63,671 bases of DNA, from contig JAJDBK010000037.1 in assembly GCA_029261405.1 (NCBI GenBank), forward strand, positions 5,001-68,671, written 5' to 3'. Numbering within the stretch: the first letter of the stretch is position 1; every line of letters begins with the position of its first letter. The position numbers and the translations under genes were made by a program. The notes beneath the pieces are model-generated. The model ran no database searches, was not told the origin of the DNA, and worked only from the letters and a program-made list of their open reading frames with translations. Shown piece after piece: positions 25,346 to 34,224 of this stretch. This DNA comes from Nitrospinaceae bacterium (GTDB lineage Bacteria > Nitrospinota_A > UBA7883 > JAJDBK01).

Positions 25346-26404
25346 ATGCGTACTCTACTTGTCACCGGAGGGGCCGGGTTCATCGGCGGCGCTTTTGTTA
25401 TGGGGACCGTTGCCAACGGTGATTGCACGGTTATTAACCTCGACGCCATGACCTACGCCGGCAACCCGGAAATTTTAAACCGGCTGGCGGGTGATCCGAA
25501 CCATATCTTCGTCCGGGGAGATATTCGGGACAGGCCACTCATAGATTCTATCCTCAAAAAATACGAACCGGACGGAATTATCCATTTCGCCGCCGAATCC
25601 CACGTCGATCGCTCCATAGATGGTCCTGCTGATTTTGTTATGACCAACATGGTGGGAACGTTCACCCTGCTCGAAGCGGCCCGGGAGTATGTAGCCCGAT
25701 CGAAGAAGGGTCTGCGATTCCTTCAGGTCTCCACCGATGAGGTTTACGGCTCTCTCGGCGATGAAGGTTCTTTCGTCGAAACAACCCCCTATCAGCCAAA
25801 CTCCCCCTACTCCGCCTCAAAAGCCGGGGCGGACCATCTTGTCCGGGCGTATCACCACACTTACGGCCTCGACACGATAATAACCAACTGCTCCAACAAC
25901 TACGGTCCGTTCCAGTTCCCGGAGAAACTGATACCGCTGGTTATACGAAAGGCGCTCAGTGGGGAGCCGATACCGGTCTACGGTGATGGCGCCAATATCC
26001 GCGACTGGCTCTATGTGGAGGATCACTGCAGGGCGGTGCGAATGGCTTTTGCAAACGGAACTTCCGGAGAAGTCTACAACATCGGCGGCAGGAGCGAAAA
26101 AACCAACCTTGAAGTGGTGAAAACCTTATGCGCCACCCTAGACGAAATGGTTCCCGATTCGAGCCATACTCCCAGGGAAAAACTGATTACATTTGTAAAA
26201 GACCGACCAGGCCACGATCAGCGATACGCCATCGACCCAGCGAAAATAGAACGGGAACTCTCTTTCACACCAGCGGAAACTTTTGAGACCGGAATAAAAA
26301 AAACCGTGCGCTGGTACCTTGATAATGGCGATTGGCTCGAAAAGATCGCCTCCGGCGGTTACGACGGGGAACGCCTCGGGCTGGCTTCAAAAGGTGGAAA
26401 ATGA
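25346..26404 (+). CDS. rfbB: dTDP-glucose 4,6-dehydratase
   Basis: 352 residues from the ATG at 25346; the longer frame from 25283 adds nothing to the fold. An extended SDR enzyme: the NAD-binding GGAGFIGG is at residues 8-15, and the catalytic set includes STDEVYG (Thr-Asp-Glu) and [10 protein letters not shown] (Tyr-x-x-x-Lys). It converts dTDP-glucose to dTDP-4-keto-6-deoxyglucose, the second step to dTDP-L-rhamnose. Its stop overlaps the start of rfbA as ATGA. The cognate rfbC and rfbD lie 4-6 kb away on the other strand. Confidence 0.95.
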   Translation: MRTLLVTGGAGFIGGAFVMGTVANGDCTVINLDAMTYAGNPEILNRLAGDPNHIFVRGDIRDRPLIDSILKKYEPDGIIHFAAESHVDRSIDGPADFVMTNMVGTFTLLEAAREYVARSKKGLRFLQVSTDEVYGSLGDEGSFVETTPYQPNSPYSASKAGADHLVRAYHHTYGLDTIITNCSNNYGPFQFPEKLIPLVIRKALSGEPIPVYGDGANIRDWLYVEDHCRAVRMAFANGTSGEVYNIGGRSEKTNLEVVKTLCATLDEMVPDSSHTPREKLITFVKDRPGHDQRYAIDPAKIERELSFTPAETFETGIKKTVRWYLDNGDWLEKIASGGYDGERLGLASKGGK

Positions 26405-27276
26405 TAAATAAAGGAATCGTACTGGCCGGAGGATCCGGCACCCGACTATACCCGCTCACCCACGCTGTCAGTAAACAGCTTATGCCGGTCTACGATAAAC
26501 CGCTGGTCTATTACCCGTTGGCGATCCTGATGCTCGCCGGGATAAAAGAGATACTTATCATCACCACCCCGGAGGATAAACATCTGTTTAAAAAGCTGTT
26601 ACAGGACGGATCGCAGTGGGGCGTAAAGATAGGGTTTGCCATTCAACCGAAACCGGAAGGGTTGGCTCAGGCTTTTCTCATTGGCGAGGATTTTATTGGA
26701 GGAGAGGGGTGTTCTCTTATCCTCGGTGACAATATCTTCTACGGTCATGGTCTTGCTGAGGTTTTGCAGGAGGTCAGGCGCACAAACCGTGGCGCCACTA
26801 TCTTCGGCTACAGGGTCAACGACCCGCACCGTTACGGAGTGATAGAATTCGACACAACAGGCCAACCTGTCGGTATTGAAGAGAAACCGGAGCGCCCCAA
26901 ATCGAACTACGCCGCCACCGGTCTCTATTTCTACGACAACCGGGTCGTCGAAATCGCGAAGAATTTAAAACCTTCACCTCGCGGGGAGCTTGAAATCACC
27001 GACCTTAACCGTGAATACCTCGATATGGGAGAACTCTCGGCTGTAAAGCTGGGCCGTGGAAACGCCTGGCTCGACACTGGCACCCATGAATCGCTTTTGC
27101 AGGCGGCGGTCTTTATCGATACCATCGAGAAACGTCAGGGTTTAAAAGTTCTCTGCCCTGAGGAGATCGCTTTCCGGCACGGTTACATCACAGCCGAAGA
27201 GCTAAAAACCTTGGCAAAAGGCCTTGGCAAAAGCGGGTATGGCGAATATCTGCTGAATCTCCCGAACGAGATCTGA
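26401..27276 (+). CDS. rfbA: Glucose-1-phosphate thymidylyltransferase
   Basis: 291 residues from the ATG that overlaps the rfbB stop. The nucleotidyltransferase signature [16 protein letters not shown] and the downstream [19 protein letters not shown] are diagnostic of RmlA, which makes dTDP-glucose from dTTP and glucose-1-phosphate and is usually feedback-inhibited by dTDP-rhamnose. GDNIFYG (metal Asp) and [12 protein letters not shown] are present. Length matches the family. Confidence 0.95.
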   Translation: MINKGIVLAGGSGTRLYPLTHAVSKQLMPVYDKPLVYYPLAILMLAGIKEILIITTPEDKHLFKKLLQDGSQWGVKIGFAIQPKPEGLAQAFLIGEDFIGGEGCSLILGDNIFYGHGLAEVLQEVRRTNRGATIFGYRVNDPHRYGVIEFDTTGQPVGIEEKPERPKSNYAATGLYFYDNRVVEIAKNLKPSPRGELEITDLNREYLDMGELSAVKLGRGNAWLDTGTHESLLQAAVFIDTIEKRQGLKVLCPEEIAFRHGYITAEELKTLAKGLGKSGYGEYLLNLPNEI

Positions 27277-27314
27277 CAAATCTTCCGCCCCGGTTAAAAA
27301 CCCTTTTTGAACCG

Positions 27315-29540
27315 ATGAGAAAGCTCTTTACATCCAGGGCGCAGATTTTTATTCTGGTGATGGTGGCTTTTTTGTGGCGGGTCTATCTTAACGAAGGGAT
27401 CGCGCATAGAGCCGACGCGCTGACCATCGGCAAGATGGCCTTTAATATAGCCAACGGTATCGATTTTCCCCTTATCTACTACGGCCAGAACTACATGGGC
27501 GCCATCGAGGCGTGGATCACGGCGCCTCTCTTTTTTATCTTCGGACCATCGTGGGAGGGGCTTGGTTTCGCGCCTGTTCTTGTCTCGTCGTTGGGTGTCA
27601 TTCCTTTCTACCTGCTCGGCAGATCGCTTATCGGCGAGAGAACTGGCCTGATCTGCGGACTTTTATGGGCTTTTACAAGTTTCGCGCCTCTCTTCTATTC
27701 GATATCACCACGGGGCGGGTACCCTGAAATTGTTTGCGGCGGGACTTTTTTATTATGGTTTTGTGTGGAGAGGATGAAAGGGCGCGATTTTTCCGTAAGC
27801 GCCCATGCCTCCATCGGTTTTCTGATGGGGTTACTGTTGTGGACAAGCGCCTTGTCGGCTCCATACCTGGCGGTTACAGCTCTGTTTCTGATATTTACCA
27901 GAAACCGTGGCAAGATCATCGCGCTCTTTGTCGGCGCTATTCCCGGATTTCTGTTGGCCCTGCCGCAACTTCTGGCCACCCGTGGTGAGGCGACCCTTTC
28001 GTTTGGCGACAACTCAATAAATGATCGGTTATCCGGTCTTTATTACGCATTCAGCGAGTCTTTTATTCCGTTTGATGGTCACCCTTGGTTATGGGCCACT
28101 CCGGTTGTCATGGTAATCAGCCTTCTGGCTGTGTCGATCTACTCGCTCAGAAACCTGAAAGGGGAGCGGGGCGGGTTTCTTCCTCTATTACTGTTTGCCC
28201 TGCTCTTCCTTACCGCTTTCATGCTCAACAACGTCAGTGTCAAGGGTCAATCCCGGCATCTGATCCCGTTGTTTTCGGCTCTCATCCCGGCGACGGCGCT
28301 TATTATCGATCAGTTATGGAGATGGCGCATTATCCCGGCGCTACTCCTGCTCCTTCTCATTGTTTCATCAAACCTGTTCACCGGTTTCAGATCGTTTAGC
28401 GATATGAAAGAGGAGGGGGCCGCTGTGAAAGAGGGTCTATCTGAGCTATACAGCGCCATAAACCGCCTCAATATTCATTCCCTTGTTCTTAACAACTACG
28501 ACAAAAGAAACCGGCTCTCGTGGCACGCATTGACGGAGGGGGGGCGGATAGACACCATGGGATACGATGGCGCAAGGGAGCTATCGACTACAAAGTCTGC
28601 CGAACGGGACCGGGACACGGCTCTCGGGATATCGCTCGGTTACGGGAATGCGTTCGCCATGCAATATCGCGCATGTTGCGGAGACAACTACAAGCTCGAC
28701 AAGGTACCCGGTCTGGTTCTCCTCCACCATGCAAGACCGGAACGTGGATCGGCGGAATCGATTCCACCAGCCAACTGGAACCTGACACCCGACCTTACAG
28801 CGCTCGGCGACCGGAATTTCTTTACCACCAAAGTAGGATCCGGTTCTTTTACCGTGGAGCTGAATGATAAAAAACCTCTCTCAAGGGTACGCGTCATCTA
28901 CGGCAGGAAACCCTCCACCGCTTCGATAAGTGTATCGATGGATGGAGAGGTGTGGAGAGTGGTCGCCATAAAAAACTGGCCGTCGATTTTTGTTCCGACA
29001 TACGAAAAAGTCTTTATCAGGACAGATTTCGAGAGGGAGCGGGAGTTTGAAGAGTGGAACTTTTCGCCGGTCGAAGCAAGGTATGTGCGGTTCGACCTGA
29101 CTACCGACCCGGGCAAGGTTTACGATATCCACGAGCTTTTTCTCTATCGGAAAGCCGCCCGCCCGCCCTCGGCAACTGAACTTGACCCGGCGCTGGTTCA
29201 CAAAACCGCCTCCACAGAAAATGTAAAACTTCTGGCGGTAAACCGATGGCATTCAGCCCACCTTATTGATCTTGAGCGGACCTACGATCTTGTGACCGGG
29301 CCTTTCAGGGGTTACGCCAAAGAGACCGCAAAATCGAGGTGGCCGATCTCCCCCGGTTTTTCGGCGCTCGTTGAGAATAGTGATATGGATGAACTACGGA
29401 ACCGGCTCACAGAAAAAGGTATAAAGTTTAAAACCGCGCCGTTGGGGCGATACACCTTTCTTTCGATCCTGAGTGAAGGCGCCGATGTCTGGTGGACAGG
29501 TTTTACCCTTATCGATTATATCGACACCTCCGCAGGATGA
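27315..29540 (+). CDS. GT-C-fold membrane glycosyltransferase-like protein with C-terminal discoidin-like domain
   Basis: 741 residues. The first ~360 residues carry about 10-11 hydrophobic segments, with YYGQNYMGAIEAWITAP in the first outer loop and a PLFYSISPRGGYPE loop, typical of ArnT/PMT-type glycosyltransferases that use polyprenyl-linked sugars. The soluble C-terminal part contains a domain resembling an F5/8 (discoidin) carbohydrate-binding fold (about 510-610; LSRVRVIYGRKPSTASI ending DIHELFLYRK), then a further ~110-residue tail. It follows rfbA by 38 bp and overlaps the DUF2279 gene as ATGA. Donor and acceptor are unknown. Confidence 0.65.
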   Translation: MRKLFTSRAQIFILVMVAFLWRVYLNEGIAHRADALTIGKMAFNIANGIDFPLIYYGQNYMGAIEAWITAPLFFIFGPSWEGLGFAPVLVSSLGVIPFYLLGRSLIGERTGLICGLLWAFTSFAPLFYSISPRGGYPEIVCGGTFLLWFCVERMKGRDFSVSAHASIGFLMGLLLWTSALSAPYLAVTALFLIFTRNRGKIIALFVGAIPGFLLALPQLLATRGEATLSFGDNSINDRLSGLYYAFSESFIPFDGHPWLWATPVVMVISLLAVSIYSLRNLKGERGGFLPLLLFALLFLTAFMLNNVSVKGQSRHLIPLFSALIPATALIIDQLWRWRIIPALLLLLLIVSSNLFTGFRSFSDMKEEGAAVKEGLSELYSAINRLNIHSLVLNNYDKRNRLSWHALTEGGRIDTMGYDGARELSTTKSAERDRDTALGISLGYGNAFAMQYRACCGDNYKLDKVPGLVLLHHARPERGSAESIPPANWNLTPDLTALGDRNFFTTKVGSGSFTVELNDKKPLSRVRVIYGRKPSTASISVSMDGEVWRVVAIKNWPSIFVPTYEKVFIRTDFEREREFEEWNFSPVEARYVRFDLTTDPGKVYDIHELFLYRKAARPPSATELDPALVHKTASTENVKLLAVNRWHSAHLIDLERTYDLVTGPFRGYAKETAKSRWPISPGFSALVENSDMDELRNRLTEKGIKFKTAPLGRYTFLSILSEGADVWWTGFTLIDYIDTSAG

Positions 29541-30403
29541 AAAATGTAACGGCGATAGTTTTAGCGGCTCTTCTCCTGCTGGTTTCAGCGCCAAAAAACT
29601 CCTGCGCCGACGAAGAGAAGGTTGCGAAAATCGACCGACTGACTCTCCTCGGGTCTTTGGCTTTCGGTGTCACATTCTGGTGGTGGCCGGAGAAAGGAAA
29701 TCTTCAACCGGCTCATTTCAAAGAAGATGGATGGTTCGAGCGGAAAGACGACTGGGGCGGCGCGGACAAAACAGGGCACGCATTCAGCGCTTACCTGCTT
29801 TCACGATCAATGGCTTTGGCATATCGGGAGGCCGGCATGGATAGCGGCAAGGCGGCTCTTCGCGCAAGCCTCGCGGGCGCCGGGATCGTCTCCCTGCTGG
29901 AGGTTGCCGATGGATTCACGAAATACGGTTTCAGCAGGGAGGATATCGCCGCCAATATCAGCGGGGCGGGCCTTGCGTACCTGCTGGAGACGAATCCGAC
30001 CCTCGACAGGCTACTCGATTTACGGTGGGAATATCTGCCGAGCGAAGAGTTCGGATATGGCGAGGTCGGCATGAATTTTGTCTCCGACTACTCCGGCATG
30101 AAGTTTCATCTCGTATGCAAACTCGACGGTGTACCGCTCCTTGAAAAGACCCCGTTATCGTTTCTGGAGTTGCACGCTATCTATTACACCCGTGGTTACG
30201 GTTTCAGCGGCGCCGCCCCACCCGGTCGAAGAAACCTGGCGTTCGGTCTATCGGTCAATCTTTCAAAGCTTTTCAGGAAGTGGGAGGAGAAACATATACG
30301 AGAGAAAAAGTCACCTTTCGCCCCGCTCCCATCGACCATATTCCGCTATTACCAGGCTCCAGCGATCACCTGGGAGACAGCTAACTCAATCAATGACCAG
30401 TAA
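29537..30403 (+). CDS. DUF2279 (YfiM-like) exported protein
   Basis: 288 residues from the ATG that overlaps the upstream TGA; a longer frame from 29492 lies inside the previous gene. It has an N-terminal signal peptide (cleavage near NSCA; the Cys could even be lipidated). The mature part shows GGADKTGHAFSAYLLSR, EVADGFTKYGFSREDI and AANISGAGLAYLLE, the conserved layout of the DUF2279 family that includes the predicted lipoprotein YfiM. Function of the family is undefined. Its position inside the rhamnose/glycan locus suggests an envelope role. Its 3' end overlaps the 3' end of the convergent rfbD by 14 bp. Confidence 0.7.
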   Translation: MKNVTAIVLAALLLLVSAPKNSCADEEKVAKIDRLTLLGSLAFGVTFWWWPEKGNLQPAHFKEDGWFERKDDWGGADKTGHAFSAYLLSRSMALAYREAGMDSGKAALRASLAGAGIVSLLEVADGFTKYGFSREDIAANISGAGLAYLLETNPTLDRLLDLRWEYLPSEEFGYGEVGMNFVSDYSGMKFHLVCKLDGVPLLEKTPLSFLELHAIYYTRGYGFSGAAPPGRRNLAFGLSVNLSKLFRKWEEKHIREKKSPFAPLPSTIFRYYQAPAITWETANSINDQ

Positions 30404-31271
30404 CCAGCTCTTCGAGCGCGTCTGGCCATTTGTCCATCTTTATCCCAAAAATCTTCTCAATCTTCGCGCACGATAAAACCGAATAGGCCGGTCTCTTCGC
30501 GGGAGTCGGAAAATCGGAGGATGCAATAGGGGTAAGAATCGGTCGGTCACCCTCAGGCATATAATTTACAATCGCCTCCGCAAATTCGTACCAGGTGGCG
30601 GCGCCGTCACATACCAGATTGTAGACCCCCGAAACTTCACGGAACCGGTCGGTGTCGATCCGCCCGTTAACCGACAACGCTTTAACAATATCCACAGCGC
30701 CTCTGGCCGGAACAGAACACCAGGTGGGGCATCCAGTCTGGTCGTCCACCACTTTGATCTCGCGCCGCTCTTTTGCAAGTTTTTGCATCGTCAGGAAAAA
30801 GTTGTTACGAGTCTTGCCGTATATCCAACTTGTGCGCAAAATTATATGGGCCGCTCCCGACTTTTGCAATCCGATCTCTCCAGCAAGTTTAGATGCGCCG
30901 TAATGGTTTATCGGGTTGGTTTGATCCTCTTCGGTGTAGGGCGTTTGTTTCGAGCCGTCGAAGACATAATCGGTAGAGAAATGAATAATCCCGGCGCCGA
31001 TCTTTTTCGCCTCTTTAGCCAGGATGGAAGGAGCGGCGCCGTTTATGGCGGTTGCAAGCTCCTTCTCTTCCTCCGCAAGGTCTACCGCTGTATAGGCGCC
31101 TGCGTTGATGATTAGTTCCGGCTCGTTCTCACGCACAAATGCGGTGATAGAATCGGGGTTTGAAAGATCGAGTGATTTTTTGTCCGGCGAGATAACTTCA
31201 TATTGAGGCGAAAGCAGGTTAAAAAGTTCGCCGCCGATCTGACCTTGGCTACCTGTAAGAAGTATCCGCAT
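30390..31271 (-). CDS. rfbD: dTDP-4-dehydrorhamnose reductase
   Basis: 293 residues from the ATG at 31271, which shares a base with the rfbC stop (TAATG); a longer frame to 31337 is a read-through into rfbC. It is an SDR enzyme with MRILLTGSQGQIGGEL (NADPH site), STDYVFDG and the catalytic YGASKLAGE. It performs the last step to dTDP-L-rhamnose. Length is normal for RmlD. Confidence 0.95.
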   Translation of the reverse strand: MRILLTGSQGQIGGELFNLLSPQYEVISPDKKSLDLSNPDSITAFVRENEPELIINAGAYTAVDLAEEEKELATAINGAAPSILAKEAKKIGAGIIHFSTDYVFDGSKQTPYTEEDQTNPINHYGASKLAGEIGLQKSGAAHIILRTSWIYGKTRNNFFLTMQKLAKERREIKVVDDQTGCPTWCSVPARGAVDIVKALSVNGRIDTDRFREVSGVYNLVCDGAATWYEFAEAIVNYMPEGDRPILTPIASSDFPTPAKRPAYSVLSCAKIEKIFGIKMDKWPDALEELVTGH

Positions 31272-31798
31272 TAAAAGTCTTTTAACAAAAGCCCCACGGA
31301 ATCCTTCTCCGATACGAGCGGATTTTCCACCGGCCATTTAATGCCGATATCGGGATCGTTCCAGAGAAGAGCCTTCTCCGACTCCGGGCGGTACGGTTTA
31401 CTGCACTTGTAGGAGACGAGCGCAGTTGGGCTGGTTACGCAAAAACCGTGGGCGCACCCTTCCGGGATAAAGAACTGGTGTTTGTTGTCGGCGGAGAGTT
31501 TTGCGCTGATCCATTGCCCGAAAGTGGGTGAACCTCTCCGCAAATCGACCGCCACATCAAAAATTTCCCCGACCAGAGCCTGAACAAGTTTCGCCTGCGC
31601 GTTTGGGATCTGTAGATGAAGGCCGCGCAAAACCCCTTTTTCAGAATATGAGAGATTGTCCTGCGCGAAGGTGGCGTTGATGCCGACTGAACTATATTTT
31701 TCGTGACGCCAGGTCTCCATAAAAAATCCTCGCGGATCTTCATAGACATCCGGCTCTATGAGAAGAACACCTTCGATTCCGGTTTTATTGATCTTCAC
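31271..31798 (-). CDS. rfbC: dTDP-4-dehydrorhamnose 3,5-epimerase
   Basis: 175 residues from a GTG. Cupin-type RmlC with EDPRGFFMETW, FAQDNLSYSEKGVLRGLH (catalytic His in LRGLH), and VDLRRGSPTFGQW. It epimerises dTDP-4-keto-6-deoxyglucose at C3 and C5. It sits between a DegT aminotransferase (15 bp upstream) and rfbD (1 bp overlap), and is clearly an operon member. Confidence 0.95.
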   Translation of the reverse strand: MKINKTGIEGVLLIEPDVYEDPRGFFMETWRHEKYSSVGINATFAQDNLSYSEKGVLRGLHLQIPNAQAKLVQALVGEIFDVAVDLRRGSPTFGQWISAKLSADNKHQFFIPEGCAHGFCVTSPTALVSYKCSKPYRPESEKALLWNDPDIGIKWPVENPLVSEKDSVGLLLKDF

Positions 31799-31813
31799 GT
31801 TTTGCTGATTTTT

Positions 31814-33001
31814 TTATTTACCAGCCAGTGATGTTACCTCAGAAACTACCCGCAAAACATCGTTTTCGCTCATTTTCGGGTATATTGGCAACGATACGCA
31901 ATTTTTGTAAAGTTTCAGACATTCAGGGAAATCGTTTGGTGACAGCGAATATCTATTCTTCCAGTAAGGATGAAGATGTAGAGGTATGAAATGTACGCTT
32001 GCGCCGATGCCCCTGTTGGCCAGTTCGTTGATAAACCTTCCCCTCTCCATCAGAGACTCGTTCACCCTGATGACATAAAGGTGCCACGAGTGGTCGCCGT
32101 AAAATTGGTCAGTACGGAAACCCTCCAGGGTGTCGTATGGCCGACGAATTACATCCGCAACATTTTCAAAGGCTTTATCGTAAGTTCGGGCGATTCGCTC
32201 CCGTTTTTCCCGAAAAATCCCGGCTTTTTTTAGCTGGTGGATACCTATGGCGGCGGCGATATCCGTGAGATTGTATTTAAAACCGGGGGCCACCACCTCG
32301 TAATACCAGGGGGCGCTCTCTCCTTTCCGGTTCCAAGCGTCCCGGTCAACGCCGTGTAACCGCATTAGCCGCATCCGTTTCCCCGCCACGGGATCATCTG
32401 TGGTTATCATGCCCCCTTCGCCGGTGGTGATGTTTTTGTTGGCGTAAAAGCTGAACACCGTAGCGTCCCCGATGGCGCCTATATCTCTCCCTTTATACTT
32501 TGCGGGATAAGCGTGGGCGGCGTCTTCGATAACTTTCAGGCCATATTTTTTAGCTGTAGCCATGATCGGCCCCATGTCGCACGAAAGTCCTCCAAAATGG
32601 ACCGGCATGATCGCTTTTATCCGATTCTCAGGGCCGCTCGCCCCAATCGTCTCTTCAATTCGCTCTGGACTGATATTGAATGTTTTTTCATCGATATCGA
32701 CAAAAACCGGATCGGCGCCAAGATAGCGGATCACCTCCGCTGTGGCGGTAAAGGTGTTCGGGGTGGTCAGAACCTTGTCCCCACGCCCCACGCCAAACGC
32801 TTCGAGCGCAAGATGCAATCCTGCGGTAGCCGAGTTTACCGAAATAGCGTGCGAGGCTCCCGTGGCGGTAATGAAATCGTCTTCAAACCGCTTGCACTTC
32901 GGGCCGGTGGTGATCCACCCGCTTCGTAAAACGTCGATAACCTCGGCTATCTCCTCCTCCCCAATATCGGGTGAGGAGAATGGAATAAAACTCCCGTTCA
33001 T
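31814..33001 (-). CDS. DegT/DnrJ/EryC1-family sugar aminotransferase
   Basis: 395 residues; the ATG is preceded by GGAGG at 4 bp spacing. A PLP-dependent aminotransferase of fold type I: GWITTGPKCKRFE near the N-terminus, VIEDAAHAYPAKYKG (the PLP-contacting Asp) and FSFYANKNITTGEGGM carrying the Schiff-base Lys. Such enzymes aminate keto-sugars attached to nucleotides. It precedes rfbC and rfbD in one operon, so a 4-keto dTDP-sugar is a plausible substrate, which would divert some flux from rhamnose to an amino sugar. That step is inference. Confidence 0.85.
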   Translation of the reverse strand: MNGSFIPFSSPDIGEEEIAEVIDVLRSGWITTGPKCKRFEDDFITATGASHAISVNSATAGLHLALEAFGVGRGDKVLTTPNTFTATAEVIRYLGADPVFVDIDEKTFNISPERIEETIGASGPENRIKAIMPVHFGGLSCDMGPIMATAKKYGLKVIEDAAHAYPAKYKGRDIGAIGDATVFSFYANKNITTGEGGMITTDDPVAGKRMRLMRLHGVDRDAWNRKGESAPWYYEVVAPGFKYNLTDIAAAIGIHQLKKAGIFREKRERIARTYDKAFENVADVIRRPYDTLEGFRTDQFYGDHSWHLYVIRVNESLMERGRFINELANRGIGASVHFIPLHLHPYWKNRYSLSPNDFPECLKLYKNCVSLPIYPKMSENDVLRVVSEVTSLAGK

Positions 33002-33208
33002 CTCTCCTCCGAAACTTTCGGGGCTGACTTTAACATATCCAATGACGAAATATCGCTGTTCATAAGGTCTCTATCGGTCGAAAACCGGAAAAAACAACAT
33101 ATCGGGGCATGAACTCTTTTATATAACCTTGGGTTGATGTAAAATTTTCTGTTTAAACAAAAAGCCCTGGCGCTCAAGGTAATCCTTGTTTGTCCCTTAT
33201 TATAAAGA

Positions 33209-34222
33209 ATGTCTGAAAAAATAATCGTAACCGGAGCCGCCGGTTTCATCGGTTTTCACCTGATAAACAGGTTGCTTGACGAAGGCCGTGAAGTCATTGG
33301 CGTAGACAACCTGCATCCATACTACGACTCATCCCTCACACTGGCGAGGCTTGCAAAATTAAGAGAAAAAGAGCGATTCTCCTTCTTCAAGGTTGCAATG
33401 GAGGACAAGGAAGGGATCGAGGAGGTTTTTGCCGCCCATACCCCGGATCAGGTCGTTCATCTGGCCGCCCAGGTGGGGGTTCGATATTCGATCGAAGACC
33501 CTATGGCCTACGTCAATTCAAACATGGTCGGATTTTCCAACATACTGGAGCTGTGCAGAAGGGGTGGCGTAAAACATCTGGTATACGCCTCCTCAAGCTC
33601 CGTATACGGCGCCAACGGAATCTATCCCTTCTCCGAAGACCACCGTGTCGATCACCCGGTATCGATCTACGCCGCCACTAAAAAATCGAACGAACTGATG
33701 GCCCACTCCTACGCAAGCCTCTTTAACCTGCCGGTTACAGGTCTTCGTTTTTTCACGGTTTACGGTCCATGGGGAAGGCCGGACATGGCCATTTTCAAAT
33801 TCACAAAATCGATCCTTAATGGCGACCCGATAAAGGTGTACAATGAAGGCCGGATGCGCCGCGACTTCACATATGTCGATGATATTATCGAAGGGGTGAG
33901 AAAGGTTATGAGCGCTCCACCTGTCGGCAAAGCGGACTGGAACAATGAACACCCGGAGGCGGGGGCGAGTTATGCGCCTTATCGTGTCTACAACATAGGC
34001 AACAACCGCTCCGTTCCACTGATGAAAATGATCGAAACATTGGAACAGGCGTTGGGGAAAGAGGCTGTAAAAATTATGGAACCGATGCAACCCGGTGACA
34101 TGAAAGAGACTTCCGCCAATATCGATTCGATAAACAGTGATTTCGGATTCGAGCCAAAAACCGTTATCGAAGCAGGGATTCCCCGGTTTGTTGAATGGTA
34201 CAGGGAGTATTATCGCGTTTAG
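33209..34222 (+). CDS. UDP-glucuronate 4-epimerase-like NAD-dependent epimerase
   Basis: 337 residues, extended SDR fold: GAAGFIGFHL at residues 9-18 (NAD site), VGVRYSIEDPMAYVNSN, ASSSSVYG and YAATKKSNE (Tyr-x-x-x-Lys). The RFFTVYGPWGRPDMA loop and DFTYVDDI are typical of UDP-glucuronate epimerases, which give UDP-galacturonate. Three bases separate it from the WbpM-like gene, so they are co-transcribed. Other UDP-hexose epimerases cannot be excluded. Confidence 0.8.
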   Translation: MSEKIIVTGAAGFIGFHLINRLLDEGREVIGVDNLHPYYDSSLTLARLAKLREKERFSFFKVAMEDKEGIEEVFAAHTPDQVVHLAAQVGVRYSIEDPMAYVNSNMVGFSNILELCRRGGVKHLVYASSSSVYGANGIYPFSEDHRVDHPVSIYAATKKSNELMAHSYASLFNLPVTGLRFFTVYGPWGRPDMAIFKFTKSILNGDPIKVYNEGRMRRDFTYVDDIIEGVRKVMSAPPVGKADWNNEHPEAGASYAPYRVYNIGNNRSVPLMKMIETLEQALGKEAVKIMEPMQPGDMKETSANIDSINSDFGFEPKTVIEAGIPRFVEWYREYYRV

Positions 34223-34224
34223 CC

